NCBI GenBank assembly: GCA_046328715.1
Contig: JAXLWB010000040.1
Span: 1 to 64,000, forward strand
Length of the DNA stretch: 64,000 nt
Direction: 5' to 3'
Source: JAXLWB01 sp046328715
GTDB taxonomy: Bacteria > Chloroflexota > Anaerolineae > Caldilineales > Caldilineaceae
Shown: positions 8,924 to 17,838 of the stretch, piece by piece
Layout: each line of letters begins with the position of its first letter
Numbering within the stretch: the first letter of the stretch is position 1
The notes under the pieces: model-generated
Seen by the model: the letters and a program-made list of their open reading frames with translations, nothing else
Told to the model about the DNA's origin: nothing
Database searches by the model: none
Translations under genes and position numbers: made by a program

Positions 8924-9865
8924 ATGCGATCCACTCCAATGCAGCCTCAGCCTCGGTTATCGGCGAGCGCAAACCTACGCCAAGTTCGTGGACTGCTCTC
9001 TCCGCAGTGGCGACCGAATGCTTATTTGCCAGGAAGCTCCACACTGTATGGCCAGTTTTGGATGGGGCAGTCACTATGGCGTCCCTCGGCATTGTGGGCG
9101 GCGGTTGCCGGCCTGATCGCAGGGGATGCCCTCGGCGTGTTACAGTCGATTCACTGGCAGGAGTTGGCACTGCTCTGTCTGCTCGTCGATCTGCTCTGGG
9201 GGGCAATCTGGCGACTCTCTGGTGGGCGTGACCATTTGTTGCCGTTGCGCAGTCAACCTGGGGCGGTCCAGGTACGGCTCCCTTACCTACAGCCTGACTC
9301 GCCGGCGGCGCAGCTTTTCCGTTGGAATACTGCGGACGTCTGGCCCTGGCTGTTGCGTGTTGCCCTGCCCGCCGTCATCGTCGCACTGCTTGTCGCAGCT
9401 ACCATGGGCAAGGTGGCACTGATCCTGACCTTCTGCGTCACGCTTCTCACCGCCACAGGGTGGGTGATGCGCCGCAACTTTGGGCTGCCTCCGGCACTCT
9501 GTCAGGCATTGGTCACCATTGCGTTGCCCTGGCTGTTGGCATTGTGGCGGCATGGAATTACACCGCAACATGCTCTGTGGAACGTCAATCTGACCTTGTT
9601 GGCGCTGTGGACCCTACACCATTGGGGAGAAGGGCGCATGACTTGTCTGCAAAATGATTGGTTGGGGCTCGTCTTGCTTGCCCTTTCCGACATCGGTCTG
9701 CTGCTGTTGATGGCAGCAGAGCGTCTGCCGCTCTGGTTGGCAGTGCTGACCTTTTTGATGTTACCTACCTGGATTACCATACTGCGCTATCGCTCGGTGC
9801 AACGTTTGACTTTTTGGTGGTGGATGACCATGATTCTAAGTGCACTGGCGCTTAGCCAAGCGTAG
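8924..9865 (+). CDS. Polytopic membrane protein of unknown function
   Basis: I do not recognise the family. The frame is open from 8915; starts at 8915, 8924 and 8939 are possible, and 8924 is chosen because TATAAT at 8911-8916 would place the transcription start there. The N-terminal 40 residues are polar. About seven hydrophobic segments follow (for example ALWAAVAGLIAGDALGVL, WLLRVALPAVIVALLVAA, LILTFCVTLLTATGWVM, LVTIALPWLLALW, LVLLALSDIGLLLLM, LWLAVLTFLMLPTW, FWWWMTMILSALALS). The protein is very rich in Trp and Leu. The HD-domain gene starts 15 bases after its stop, so the two are probably co-transcribed. Confidence 0.6.
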   Translation: MRSTPMQPQPRLSASANLRQVRGLLSPQWRPNAYLPGSSTLYGQFWMGQSLWRPSALWAAVAGLIAGDALGVLQSIHWQELALLCLLVDLLWGAIWRLSGGRDHLLPLRSQPGAVQVRLPYLQPDSPAAQLFRWNTADVWPWLLRVALPAVIVALLVAATMGKVALILTFCVTLLTATGWVMRRNFGLPPALCQALVTIALPWLLALWRHGITPQHALWNVNLTLLALWTLHHWGEGRMTCLQNDWLGLVLLALSDIGLLLLMAAERLPLWLAVLTFLMLPTWITILRYRSVQRLTFWWWMTMILSALALSQA

Positions 9866-9880
9866 TGAAACGATCTGTTT

Positions 9881-10600
9881 ATGAAGACGAAACAACCGCA
9901 AAAACGACTGAACCATATTGGCGGTCGAACTGATAGTGGCCAAGTAACACCCAAGCAGGTGCAAGAGGACCCGGATGTCGTGATTCTGCTCCAGCGGACG
10001 AATGAGATTATGAATGCCCTGGGTTTTACAGAACATGGGCAGCGCCATGCAGGGTTGGTTGGCCATGTTGCCGAGGAAGTGCTACGGGAACTAAACTTCC
10101 CGCCACGTAGTTGTGAGCTTGCCAATATCGCCGGTCTTCTGCACGATATTGGCAACTGTATTCATCGAGAGAATCATGCACTCAGTGGCAGTCAAATGGC
10201 TAGTGACATCCTGACTCGGATGGGCATGCCGATTGAAGAGCGCATTATGGTGCTCAATGCCATCGGCAATCACGAAGAAGAGCGCGGGCTGGCTGTGACC
10301 CCAGTGGCAGCGGCCCTAATCATTGCTGATAAAGCTGACGTCCATCGTAGCCGGGTGCAGAATGCCGATATGGACACCTTTGATATCCATGACCGGGTCA
10401 ATTATGCCACCACAAACAGTGTGGTACGGGTTCAGGAATCGAAGAAGATCATTTCGTTGGAACTGGAGATTGATACCTCCTTTGCGCAGGTGATTGAATA
10501 TTTCGAGATTTTTCTGAGCCGCATGACGATGATGCGACAAGCGGTAAAGTTGCTCGGCTGTGAGTTTCAGCTCATTGTGAACAATACCCGATTGTCGTAG
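9881..10600 (+). CDS. HD-domain phosphohydrolase
   Basis: This 239-residue soluble protein carries the HD metal-binding signature: HAGLVGHVAEEVL (first His), LLHDIGN (the HD pair near residue 88), IGNHEEE (later His) and ALIIADKADVHRSR (final Asp). Such proteins hydrolyse phosphomonoesters or nucleotides. The substrate cannot be told. The C-terminal third (about 165-239) is a small mixed alpha/beta domain without recognised family. The gene directly follows an unknown membrane protein gene on the same strand. Confidence 0.8.
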   Translation: MKTKQPQKRLNHIGGRTDSGQVTPKQVQEDPDVVILLQRTNEIMNALGFTEHGQRHAGLVGHVAEEVLRELNFPPRSCELANIAGLLHDIGNCIHRENHALSGSQMASDILTRMGMPIEERIMVLNAIGNHEEERGLAVTPVAAALIIADKADVHRSRVQNADMDTFDIHDRVNYATTNSVVRVQESKKIISLELEIDTSFAQVIEYFEIFLSRMTMMRQAVKLLGCEFQLIVNNTRLS

Positions 10601-10664
10601 AGAAGCAATAGGTCAATAATGCATTGCGGAGCGCTAGATTGAACCGTTATATTTTGCATGAAGA

Positions 10665-10715
10665 GTGATCCGTGACGCGTGAAGTGCTGTCGAAGATTCA
10701 AGTATCACGGATCAC
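10665..10715. terminator. Long-loop hairpin between HD gene and argF
   Basis: GTGATCCGTGA (10665-10675) and TCACGGATCAC (10705-10715) are perfect inverted 11-mers with a 29-base loop. Each arm continues in related short repeats (CGCGTGA, CGCATCAC). No T run follows. The rest of 10601-10854 holds no gene. Confidence 0.35.
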
Positions 10716-10854
10716 GCATCACTGCCATCCTATAAATCAACCTAAATATCCATAATATCTGAGCCGTTGAAGCGTTGGAAGCCACTCCCGACCTTGCAAC
10801 TTTGCAACCTTTCAATTCTTATTTTCAAAACAGCAAATCATCGGAGAATTACCC

Positions 10855-11817
10855 TTGTCTGTCATCCTTCCAAATCTGGACCACTTTTTGGATTTGCACT
10901 CAGTCAGTAGCGAACAATTCATTGCCTTGCTCCATCTGGCGCGCCGCCTCAAACAGGAGCGCCATACCAAGGGACATAACCAACCCATCTTAGCGGATAA
11001 ATCGTTAGCGATGATCTTTGAGAAGCCCAGCTTGCGCACCCGAGTTAGCTTTGAGATGGGCATGCAGCACTTTGGTGGTCATGCGCTTTACCTCAGCCCG
11101 CAGGAAGTGGGCATGGGCACGCGTGAAAGTGTACCAGACATTGCCCGTGTGCTCAGCGGCTATGTCGATGGCATCATGGCACGTGTCTTCAAACACGGCG
11201 ATGTCATCCAGTTAGCGCGCTGGGCAACCGTACCTGTGATCAATGGCCTGAGCGATTTTAGCCATCCCTGCCAGGCCATCGCCGATATTTTCACCATCTG
11301 GGAGGCTGCCAACTATCCGCCTTTGTCGGAACTGATGGGCAAGACCCTGGTCTACATTGGCGACGGCAGCAACAATGTGGCGACCAGCTTGTTGCAGGCG
11401 GCGGGAAAAGTGGGAATGCAGGTGAATATTGTCTCCCCCAAGGAGTATCAACCAAACCCCGATGTACTCGCCAACACCGACGCTGATGTCAATGTGACCG
11501 ACGACCTGGATGGCGTGGTTGGTGCTGATTTTATCTACACCGATGTGTGGACAAGCATGGGCCAGGAGACGGAACGGGCGCAGCGCAGTGCCGCATTGAG
11601 TTCGTTTCAAATCAATGAGGATCTGATTCAGCGTTCCCGAAACCAACATGTACAGGTAATGCATTGTCTACCCGCACATCGTGGCGAAGAGATTACGGAT
11701 GAAGTGGCAGACAGTGAACATAGTTTGCTTTTTCCCCAAGCGCACAACCGGCTGCATGCCCAGAAGGCCCTGTTGGCGCACCTGATCGGGAAAGTGCCGT
11801 TGGAAAAACCTGAATAG
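10855..11817 (+). CDS. argF: Ornithine carbamoyltransferase
   Basis: The enzyme makes citrulline from ornithine and carbamoyl phosphate in arginine synthesis. The carbamoyl phosphate site reads EKPSLRTRVSFE, followed by HPCQAIADIFTIWE, the DVWTSMGQE loop typical of ornithine rather than aspartate carbamoyltransferases, and the catalytic HCLPAHRGEE. The 320-residue length is normal. The start is TTG at 10855, with GGAGAA 6 bases upstream. Its TAG stop overlaps the GTG start of cdaA by one base. No other arginine gene is in the window. Confidence 0.95.
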   Translation: MSVILPNLDHFLDLHSVSSEQFIALLHLARRLKQERHTKGHNQPILADKSLAMIFEKPSLRTRVSFEMGMQHFGGHALYLSPQEVGMGTRESVPDIARVLSGYVDGIMARVFKHGDVIQLARWATVPVINGLSDFSHPCQAIADIFTIWEAANYPPLSELMGKTLVYIGDGSNNVATSLLQAAGKVGMQVNIVSPKEYQPNPDVLANTDADVNVTDDLDGVVGADFIYTDVWTSMGQETERAQRSAALSSFQINEDLIQRSRNQHVQVMHCLPAHRGEEITDEVADSEHSLLFPQAHNRLHAQKALLAHLIGKVPLEKPE

Positions 11818-12596
11818 TGACCATATCAGATTTCTTTAGTGTATTAGATCGGCTACGCGATTGGCGCAATCTACTCGATATTGCGTTGGTAACTATCGTA
11901 ATTTATGGACTACTGCGCCTATTTCGTGGGACGCAAGCGGTTCAGGTGTTGCGCGGCTTGGTTTTGGTTGGGGTTGGCATTGCCCTCCTCAACCAGATTC
12001 AACAGTTGACAGCCTTTCGTTGGCTGCTAACGACTGTGACCCCGTTTATTGCCGTCGCCATTCCAGTCATTTTTCAGCCAGAATTGCGACGAGCACTCGA
12101 ACGGTTGGGCCGTAGCACACCCTTACTTATCTTACGCAATGGCAGTGCCGACACTGAACATCTCATCAATGAGGTTGTCAAAGCCATCGAGCAGATGGCG
12201 CAAAAGCGGCAGGGGGCGCTGATTGTTTTTGAAGGAGCAACTGGTTTATCTGAAATTGCCGACCGTGGCATCGCAGTGGATGCACAAGTTACCTGTGAAC
12301 TACTGCTCACGATCTTCTTCCCCAACACTGCCCTCCACGATGGTGCTGTGATTGTTCGTGAATCGCGCGTGTTGGCGGCATCGTGTGTCTTGCCACTCAC
12401 TCAGCGCGAGTTGTTAGATCCCCAAATGGGAACCCGCCATCGCGCTGCACTGGGCATGACCGAACAGACCGATGCGCTAGTCGCCGTTGTTTCCGAAGAG
12501 ACAGGCACGATGTCTGTAGCACGCAATGGCCGCATGGTTCGTGTAGATAGTCATTTGTTGCGGACCGTTCTAACTGAGTTTTACCTACCGAAATGA
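11817..12596 (+). CDS. cdaA: Diadenylate cyclase CdaA (DisA_N domain)
   Basis: CdaA condenses two ATP to cyclic di-AMP, a second messenger controlling potassium and osmotic balance and wall homeostasis. Three N-terminal membrane helices (about 15-75) precede a DisA_N catalytic domain with LHDGAVIVRE (DGA motif near residue 178) and GTRHRAALGMTEQTDA (RHR motif). Length 259 is typical. Translation starts at GTG 11817, overlapping the argF stop, and the gene ends inside the ATGA overlap with the YbbR gene. This argues for coupled expression of argF, cdaA and the regulator. glmM, often third in Firmicutes, is absent. Confidence 0.93.
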   Translation: MTISDFFSVLDRLRDWRNLLDIALVTIVIYGLLRLFRGTQAVQVLRGLVLVGVGIALLNQIQQLTAFRWLLTTVTPFIAVAIPVIFQPELRRALERLGRSTPLLILRNGSADTEHLINEVVKAIEQMAQKRQGALIVFEGATGLSEIADRGIAVDAQVTCELLLTIFFPNTALHDGAVIVRESRVLAASCVLPLTQRELLDPQMGTRHRAALGMTEQTDALVAVVSEETGTMSVARNGRMVRVDSHLLRTVLTEFYLPK

Positions 12597-13915
12597 GAGA
12601 TCTACAGTTGCCAAAGGGCTGGGCTGTCGCATTAAGTCGGCTGGGCTCTTTGCTTGTTTCCATTATCTTCGCTTTTGCGATCTGGTTATACGTTAATAAT
12701 CTGGAAAACCCCATTGTAACCCGCGAGCTGAGCCAACGGATTCAAGTGACTGTGCGAGGGCTCCAGTCCGATTTGCAACCCATCCAAGATTTAGCCAATC
12801 AAAGTGTGCGGGTATCGGTCAAGGCACCCTTAACCGTTTGGCAAGATCTGACGGTCGAAGATTTCAGTGCCTATATCGATTTAACTGGCATGGGTATTGG
12901 CTCCCATACAGTGCCGATCGTCGTCGATAGCACCAATCCGCAGGCAGAAATCGTGGACATCCAGCAACCCGAACTGATGGTGCAACTGGATCAACTGGCT
13001 ACAAAAGAAATGCCGATCCAGGTCGAATTGCTCGACCGCGTCGCATTGGGGTTTGAAGCCAAAACTCCCAATGTCGATCCAATCTCAGTTACCGTGGCTG
13101 GCCCTAAGACTCAGGTAGACTTGGTTACCAATATCGTGGCATCCATGTATGTCCACAACGCCAAGAGCCAAGTTGAATCAACCCAACCACTCACGGCCAT
13201 CAACCGCCAACACCGGGTGGTAACCGGAGTGATGTTGGATCCAATGGTTGCGGATATTGTCATCCCAATCGATCCGCAACGTGGTTTGAAGACTGTCGCT
13301 GTACGCTTAAACTTGGTCGGTCAACCTGCCTATGGCTATCGGCTCAGTACCGTAAAGGTAGAACCTTCCACCGTGATTGTTCAGGGCGATCCGCAAGTGA
13401 TTGACGCCGTGCCTGGCTTTATCGAAACCGAACCGATTGATTTAACCAATGTCAGCAGCGAAATCAACAAGCAGATTGTCCTGATGCCTCCCTCTGGCAC
13501 TACCGTGGCGGATGGGGGGGCCGTCAATGTGCGCATCAGTATTGCTCCTTTGGAAGATAGCCGAACCATTCGGGCGCAACTGCTGGAAAAGAACCTGGGT
13601 AAAGATTATGAAGTAACCAAAGCGCTCGACTCTGTGGACGTAATTATCAGCGGCCCGCTCACCTTGGTGGACGGCGTGAACAGTGATGATGTCTTCGCCA
13701 TGCTCGATATGGCCGGCCTCCTACCGGGTACACACACGATCGAGCCGGATGTTGTTTTACCTGAAGGAATTCGCTCTGAAGGGGTACTGCCCGAAACGGT
13801 CGAGGTGACGATAGTGGATAAATCGACCCCTGCCGCCACCATCGTACCAACCGACACTGTCGCCCTGCCCGAAGTGCCAATTACGGCAACCGAGAGCATC
13901 ACCACGGCAGAATAG
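12593..13915 (+). CDS. YbbR-domain protein, CdaR-like regulator of CdaA
   Basis: One N-terminal membrane helix (about 13-32, SLLVSIIFAFAIWLYV) is followed by an extracytoplasmic part made of about four YbbR repeats, each with the pattern P..V.V.G (for example VDPISVTVAGPKTQV and VEPSTVIVQGDPQVI). The C-terminus is Thr/Pro-rich. In Firmicutes CdaR binds CdaA and tunes its activity. The ATGA overlap with cdaA supports the same role. The 440-residue length is within family range. Confidence 0.85.
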   Translation: MRDLQLPKGWAVALSRLGSLLVSIIFAFAIWLYVNNLENPIVTRELSQRIQVTVRGLQSDLQPIQDLANQSVRVSVKAPLTVWQDLTVEDFSAYIDLTGMGIGSHTVPIVVDSTNPQAEIVDIQQPELMVQLDQLATKEMPIQVELLDRVALGFEAKTPNVDPISVTVAGPKTQVDLVTNIVASMYVHNAKSQVESTQPLTAINRQHRVVTGVMLDPMVADIVIPIDPQRGLKTVAVRLNLVGQPAYGYRLSTVKVEPSTVIVQGDPQVIDAVPGFIETEPIDLTNVSSEINKQIVLMPPSGTTVADGGAVNVRISIAPLEDSRTIRAQLLEKNLGKDYEVTKALDSVDVIISGPLTLVDGVNSDDVFAMLDMAGLLPGTHTIEPDVVLPEGIRSEGVLPETVEVTIVDKSTPAATIVPTDTVALPEVPITATESITTAE

Positions 13916-14044
13916 GCAAATGTGGTACAAAATAGCGATGGACGTACCTATGTCGCTGAAAAATGAGATCAAATTTAACGAATCTGCACGACGAGCGCGT
14001 ACAACCTAACAAGGTTTATGCTGCTTCTCATTTTGATAAAGCTT

Positions 14045-15433
14045 ATGAATCAACAAAAACCTGTTGTCGCTCTGGTTGGGCGACCCAATGTAGGCAAATC
14101 GACCCTCTTTAATCGTCTGATCGGCAAACCAGTGGCGATTGTCGAGGATGTTCCCGGCACAACCCGTGACCGCATCTACGGCGATAGCGATTGGAACGGC
14201 GTTGGCTTTGTGGTCATTGATACTGGTGGTTTGGAGTCTCCTGCCGCACTCAACCCAACTGCGAACCGCCCGTCAGCACAGCCACTCGGGGTCGATTCGG
14301 CGCGTTTTATCGAGGCGATGCAAAACCAAGCACTGCTTGCCATTGAAGAAGCAGATGCCATCATCTTTGTGGTGGACGGGGGAGAAGGGTTGACCAGCGC
14401 CGATCTGGAAGTGGCTGAGCTGCTGCGCAAGGCAGAAAAGCCGATTTTTGTGGCAGTCAACAAGACTGAATCGAAGCAACGCAAGCTGGACGCAGTTGAA
14501 TTTTGGAATCTTGGCCTTAGCGAGCCGATTGCAATCAGCGCTTACCATAGCGAGGGCGTCGGTGACCTGCTGGATGAACTGGTCAAAGTTTTGCCCAGCT
14601 ACCCAGTAGACGAGGCAGAAGAAGAAGTCATCGGCGTGACCATCGTCGGTCGCCCCAATGTGGGGAAGAGTAGCCTGCTCAACTCCTTGATTGGTAGGGA
14701 GCGCGCGATTGTCAGCGATGTCCCAGGCACCACGCGTGACCCGATCGATACGCGTATCCTCTACGACGGACAACCAATCGTTCTGATCGATACAGCCGGT
14801 ATCCGTCGGCGTGGCAGTGTCGAACAAGGAATAGAACAATACAGCGTCCTACGCAGCATGCGCAGCATCGACCGCTGTGATGTCGCACTCTTGCTCATTG
14901 ATGCCACCGAAGGAGTGACTGCTCAGGATACACACATTGCAGGCTACGTCCTGGAGCGAAAAAAGGGCGTGGTTGTACTGGTTAACAAATGGGACGCAAT
15001 AGAAAAAGATAGCAACACCATGAACGCCTACGCCGACAAAGTGCGCGAGGATCTCAAATTCCTCAGCTATGTCCCAGTGCTCTTTATCAGCGCACTGACT
15101 CGACAACGGGTAGCCAAGGTGTTGCCGACCGCTTTAGAAGTAGCCAGTGCCAGCCGCCACCGTCTTTCCACCAGCGAAGTCAATCGCATCTTGCAGGAGG
15201 CCTATAGCCAGGGACATCCACCGTCCCGCCAGGGCCGACCGCTGCGCCTCTACTATGGCTCGCAGGTGGCGATCAGCCCGCCAACTTTCGTCATCTTTGT
15301 CAATGATATCGAACTGGTACACTTTTCTTACGAGCGCTACCTGGAAAATCAATTTCGCGCCTATTTTCCATTTACAGGCACCCCTATCCACTTTGTCTTC
15401 CGTGCCTCGGATCGCAAAGGCGATAAGGATTAA
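14045..15433 (+). CDS. der: Ribosome assembly GTPase Der (EngA)
   Basis: Der has two tandem G domains and a KH-like domain and acts in 50S subunit assembly. Domain 1 shows GRPNVGKSTLF, PGTTRD and DTGG. Domain 2 shows GRPNVGKSSLL, PGTTRDPID, DTAGIRRRG and the NKWD guanine motif. The C-terminal KH-like part ends near FRASDRKGDKD. The expected NKxD of domain 1 reads NKTE here (VAVNKTESK, bases 14455-14475), a conservative but unusual change. The frame is open from an ATG at 14018, but MNQQKPVVALVGRP from 14045 fits the family start. The M28-like gene follows 8 bases after the stop. Confidence 0.95.
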   Translation: MNQQKPVVALVGRPNVGKSTLFNRLIGKPVAIVEDVPGTTRDRIYGDSDWNGVGFVVIDTGGLESPAALNPTANRPSAQPLGVDSARFIEAMQNQALLAIEEADAIIFVVDGGEGLTSADLEVAELLRKAEKPIFVAVNKTESKQRKLDAVEFWNLGLSEPIAISAYHSEGVGDLLDELVKVLPSYPVDEAEEEVIGVTIVGRPNVGKSSLLNSLIGRERAIVSDVPGTTRDPIDTRILYDGQPIVLIDTAGIRRRGSVEQGIEQYSVLRSMRSIDRCDVALLLIDATEGVTAQDTHIAGYVLERKKGVVVLVNKWDAIEKDSNTMNAYADKVREDLKFLSYVPVLFISALTRQRVAKVLPTALEVASASRHRLSTSEVNRILQEAYSQGHPPSRQGRPLRLYYGSQVAISPPTFVIFVNDIELVHFSYERYLENQFRAYFPFTGTPIHFVFRASDRKGDKD

Positions 15434-15441
15434 CACCGTTT

Positions 15442-16392
15442 ATGAATACTATCCGTTCGCATAGCATCGAACTGATTCTGTTGGGGGTATTGCTGCTCGC
15501 TATCGGCTACTTTGCCTATCTGGCCTACGGCTTAATGCCGGCAAGCCGAACCGATCAGCCCTTTTCTGGTAGCCGATCATTGGAGAATGCAAGGCGGCTG
15601 GTCAACTATGGCCCGCGTCCGGTCGGCTCGCCTGCGAATAAGAAGGCAGGCGACTGGATCATACAGTATGTCACTAGCCAGGGCTGGGACGTGGTCGTGC
15701 AGCCCTTTACCATTACTAACCAGATCCCTGCACAAAACATCATTGCCATTCGCAGTCCAGCCACTGCCGATGCCCCCGTTGGCTTGGTTGTGACTCACTA
15801 TGATACACGCTTGGTTGCGGATAATGACCCAAACCCAGCCAACCGTGCCAATCCTGGCGTTGGAGCCAACAAAGGCGCATCAGGCGTTGCTCTGTTGACC
15901 GAATTGGCGCGTACCTTGGATATTGAGGCGGGTGGACTCACCATCTGTCTTGCCTTTTTTGATGCCGAGGAGAATGGCGGACTGCCCGGTTGGGAACCAA
16001 ATATCGGCAGCAAACTCTTCTTGGAGAACCTGGATCGCAGTGCCGTGCGTTGTGCTGCGCCGCGGTTTGCTATTGTGGTCGATCTGGTAGGGGCAAGCCA
16101 AGTGCAAATTCATCCAGTGGGCGATGACACGCCTATTGGGCAGGCAATCCGCAAAGTGGCTGGAGAACTTGGCTTTGCTGAGACATTTTCAACTGATTTA
16201 CGTCAAGTACAATCCAATAATACAAACTGGTTTTTGCAGCAAGGAACTGAATCTGCTACTATTGCAGACACTACTTACCCTTTTATAGATTCTCTCTCTG
16301 ACACGCTGGACAAACTAGATGTTGAAAGCCTAGATAAGGTCGGCCAAACGCTTGAAGTGTGGCTGGAACGGGGCGGCGACTTTACAAAGTAA
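15442..16392 (+). CDS. M28-peptidase-like protein with altered metal ligands
   Basis: The protein has one N-terminal membrane anchor (about 9-29) and an M28/glutaminyl cyclase-type alpha/beta domain outside the membrane. Family motifs can be aligned: VTHYDTR (first His ligand), FFDAEENGG (catalytic and ligand Glu) and VVDLVG (Asp ligand). The metal-bridging Asp of the usual GANDGASG block is Lys (GANKGASG, codon AAA near 15868), and the last His ligand before DTLDKL appears replaced (FIDSLSDTLDKL). It may therefore bind one metal or none. It follows der closely. Alternatives are a single-zinc glutaminyl cyclase-like enzyme or a pseudoenzyme. Confidence 0.7.
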   Translation: MNTIRSHSIELILLGVLLLAIGYFAYLAYGLMPASRTDQPFSGSRSLENARRLVNYGPRPVGSPANKKAGDWIIQYVTSQGWDVVVQPFTITNQIPAQNIIAIRSPATADAPVGLVVTHYDTRLVADNDPNPANRANPGVGANKGASGVALLTELARTLDIEAGGLTICLAFFDAEENGGLPGWEPNIGSKLFLENLDRSAVRCAAPRFAIVVDLVGASQVQIHPVGDDTPIGQAIRKVAGELGFAETFSTDLRQVQSNNTNWFLQQGTESATIADTTYPFIDSLSDTLDKLDVESLDKVGQTLEVWLERGGDFTK

Positions 16393-16393
16393 C

Positions 16394-16429
16394 CCATTTA
16401 CGGCTTTGTGCGCCTTCGCCCGTAAGTGG
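16394..16429 (+). terminator. Hairpin after the M28-like gene
   Basis: CCATTTACGG (16394-16403) pairs with CCGTAAGTGG (16420-16429) with one wobble pair, 2 bases after the stop. The downstream tract is not clearly T-rich. The remainder of 16430-16717 shows no supported gene. Confidence 0.4.
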
Positions 16430-16717
16430 CTTCGAGTTAAGATGTGGATGGGTGCAGACTAGTCTTATATATAGTTTTTCCTAGTACAGCATGCTATTTT
16501 TTGGTAGGTTCAGAGGCGACAAAAGGCGTACCGATCTTTCAACAATCATCCCTCGACTTGATTACTCTCCAATGTTACACTCAAACCAATCGGGACATTC
16601 GCTGCAGTGGTTAAATCTTTGCTTTAACCCGGGCATAATAGCCGTAAAAGTCATGCTCGGGGATGTTGTTTGTATCGATTGTGCCTGATTTGAATACACT
16701 TTGTTGAGGAATTCCTG

Positions 16718-17143
16718 ATGGAAATGTCTAGACACCGTCCATCGATTCTGATAGTCGATGACGAATATCGGTTAGGACGCTTTGTAGCAACGGCGCTTGA
16801 GCGGGCAGGATATTCTACTCAGACATGCTCCAGTGCAGCGGAAGCGCGTACGTTAATGGCAACAGGCAATTGGCAGCTTGTGATTTCAGATGTGTTGATG
16901 CCTCGGGAAAGTGGGCTTGACTTGGTACATTGGATTGGCTCCTGGTATCCCTGGGTTCCCACCATTCTGATCACAGCCCACGCCAGTGACACAATTACAC
17001 ACAGTGCTACCCAATTGGGTGTTGCTGCCATTCTCTACAAGCCATTCACCGTCGATCACTTGCGCAAGACGATCCAAGAAGTTCTCGCTCAGATGCCGCC
17101 GATGCCCTCATGGCGTGCTGAAGCTATATCGAAGTACCAGTAA
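16718..17143 (+). CDS. Single-domain response regulator (receiver only)
   Basis: This 141-residue CheY-like protein has the acidic pair VDDE near 13-15, phosphoacceptor Asp58 in VISDVLMP, Thr in ILITAH and Lys in LYKPF. There is no output domain, so it probably works by phosphotransfer or protein binding. No kinase gene is adjacent. GAGGAATTCCTG precedes the ATG. Its last 36 bases overlap the 3' end of the convergent lipoprotein gene on the other strand. Confidence 0.88.
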   Translation: MEMSRHRPSILIVDDEYRLGRFVATALERAGYSTQTCSSAAEARTLMATGNWQLVISDVLMPRESGLDLVHWIGSWYPWVPTILITAHASDTITHSATQLGVAAILYKPFTVDHLRKTIQEVLAQMPPMPSWRAEAISKYQ

Positions 17144-17623
17144 CCACCATCTCCCCTGCTCGAAAGTAAATTCCCATTGGTCATGATTCTCAGTATCAAC
17201 TGCATAGGCATGGGTGCCATCCACTCGTAATTCGAGTGAGGGATCCCGCTCGCGCAGGGGAGGCGGATTGGGAAAGACTGCCACCAGGTAGCGATCCAAC
17301 ACGGCAGCGCGCCCTTGCCAGTGATAATCATCGCTGGTGTCCGCCGTGGCCTTCCCATCCACCACCTGACCCGCCTCTGCCCATAAGGTCGCCAACAACG
17401 CTAAATTGCGCTCGTGAGCAGCCGTGCGCTCGGCGTTGACCAGTTGCGGCAAGGCCACGTCGGCCGCTTCACTGACAAAGGCCGGCGTTTGTGCGGTTGG
17501 CTCGCTGGCCTGTTCGTTTGCTGGAGGCAGTGTGGCTGGTGCCGCACAGGCCCACAGGGTTGTACCCAGCAGAACCACAATCAACCAGTAGATCACCCTT
17601 TGTTTTGTGCCAATTCCCTGCAT
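17108..17623 (-). CDS. Small lipoprotein with NTF2/SnoaL-like fold
   Basis: A lipoprotein signal sequence (YWLIVVLLGTTLWAC, lipidated Cys at residue 26) is followed by a Thr/Pro-rich linker and a domain of about 110 residues with a helix (AERTAAHERNLALLATLWAE) and strands ending HDQWEFTFEQGRWWLLVLRY. This is the usual layout of SnoaL-like extracellular domains, whose job cannot be told from sequence. TAGGAAGA lies about 10 bases before the ATG. The gene faces and overlaps the receiver gene by 36 bases. lgt, which lipidates such proteins, is next on the other side. Confidence 0.7.
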   Translation of the reverse strand: MQGIGTKQRVIYWLIVVLLGTTLWACAAPATLPPANEQASEPTAQTPAFVSEAADVALPQLVNAERTAAHERNLALLATLWAEAGQVVDGKATADTSDDYHWQGRAAVLDRYLVAVFPNPPPLRERDPSLELRVDGTHAYAVDTENHDQWEFTFEQGRWWLLVLRYSFSTP

Positions 17624-17646
17624 AGGCTACAATCTTCCTAGAAACT

Positions 17647-17798
17647 TAACTACAAACCCCACCCAAACCCTTCCCTGCTAAGGGAGGGAATCGTGAAGGG
17701 ACGGATTTTACCATATCTTCTATCCAACAAACTAAATCCTTTCTGTGACAGTTCACTCCCCAAAGCGGGAGGGTTAGGGTGGGGTAGCTTGGTAGTTA
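17647..17798. repeat. MITE-like intergenic element, family 1, copy 1
   Basis: This 152-bp element has imperfect terminal inverted repeats: it begins TAACTACAAACCCCACCC and ends GGGTGGGGTAGC then TTGGTAGTTA. Inside are CTAAGGGAGGGAA and GGGAGGGTTAGGG. A second copy of the same length and ends lies at 39290-39441, with a diverged centre. It has no coding capacity. It lies between the divergent lipoprotein and lgt genes. Confidence 0.7.
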
Positions 17799-17838
17799 CA
17801 TAGAATTTTGAACTTTGGAGCGATGAAGGAGTATCTGC

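Noticed and set aside
9126..9657. Overlapping frames of 90-110 codons inside the membrane protein gene
   Set aside because: They overlap a frame with a consistent series of hydrophobic helices and show none themselves.
16491..16688. 65-codon frame between the M28-like and receiver genes
   Set aside because: No ribosome site or recognisable sequence, in an AT-rich spacer.
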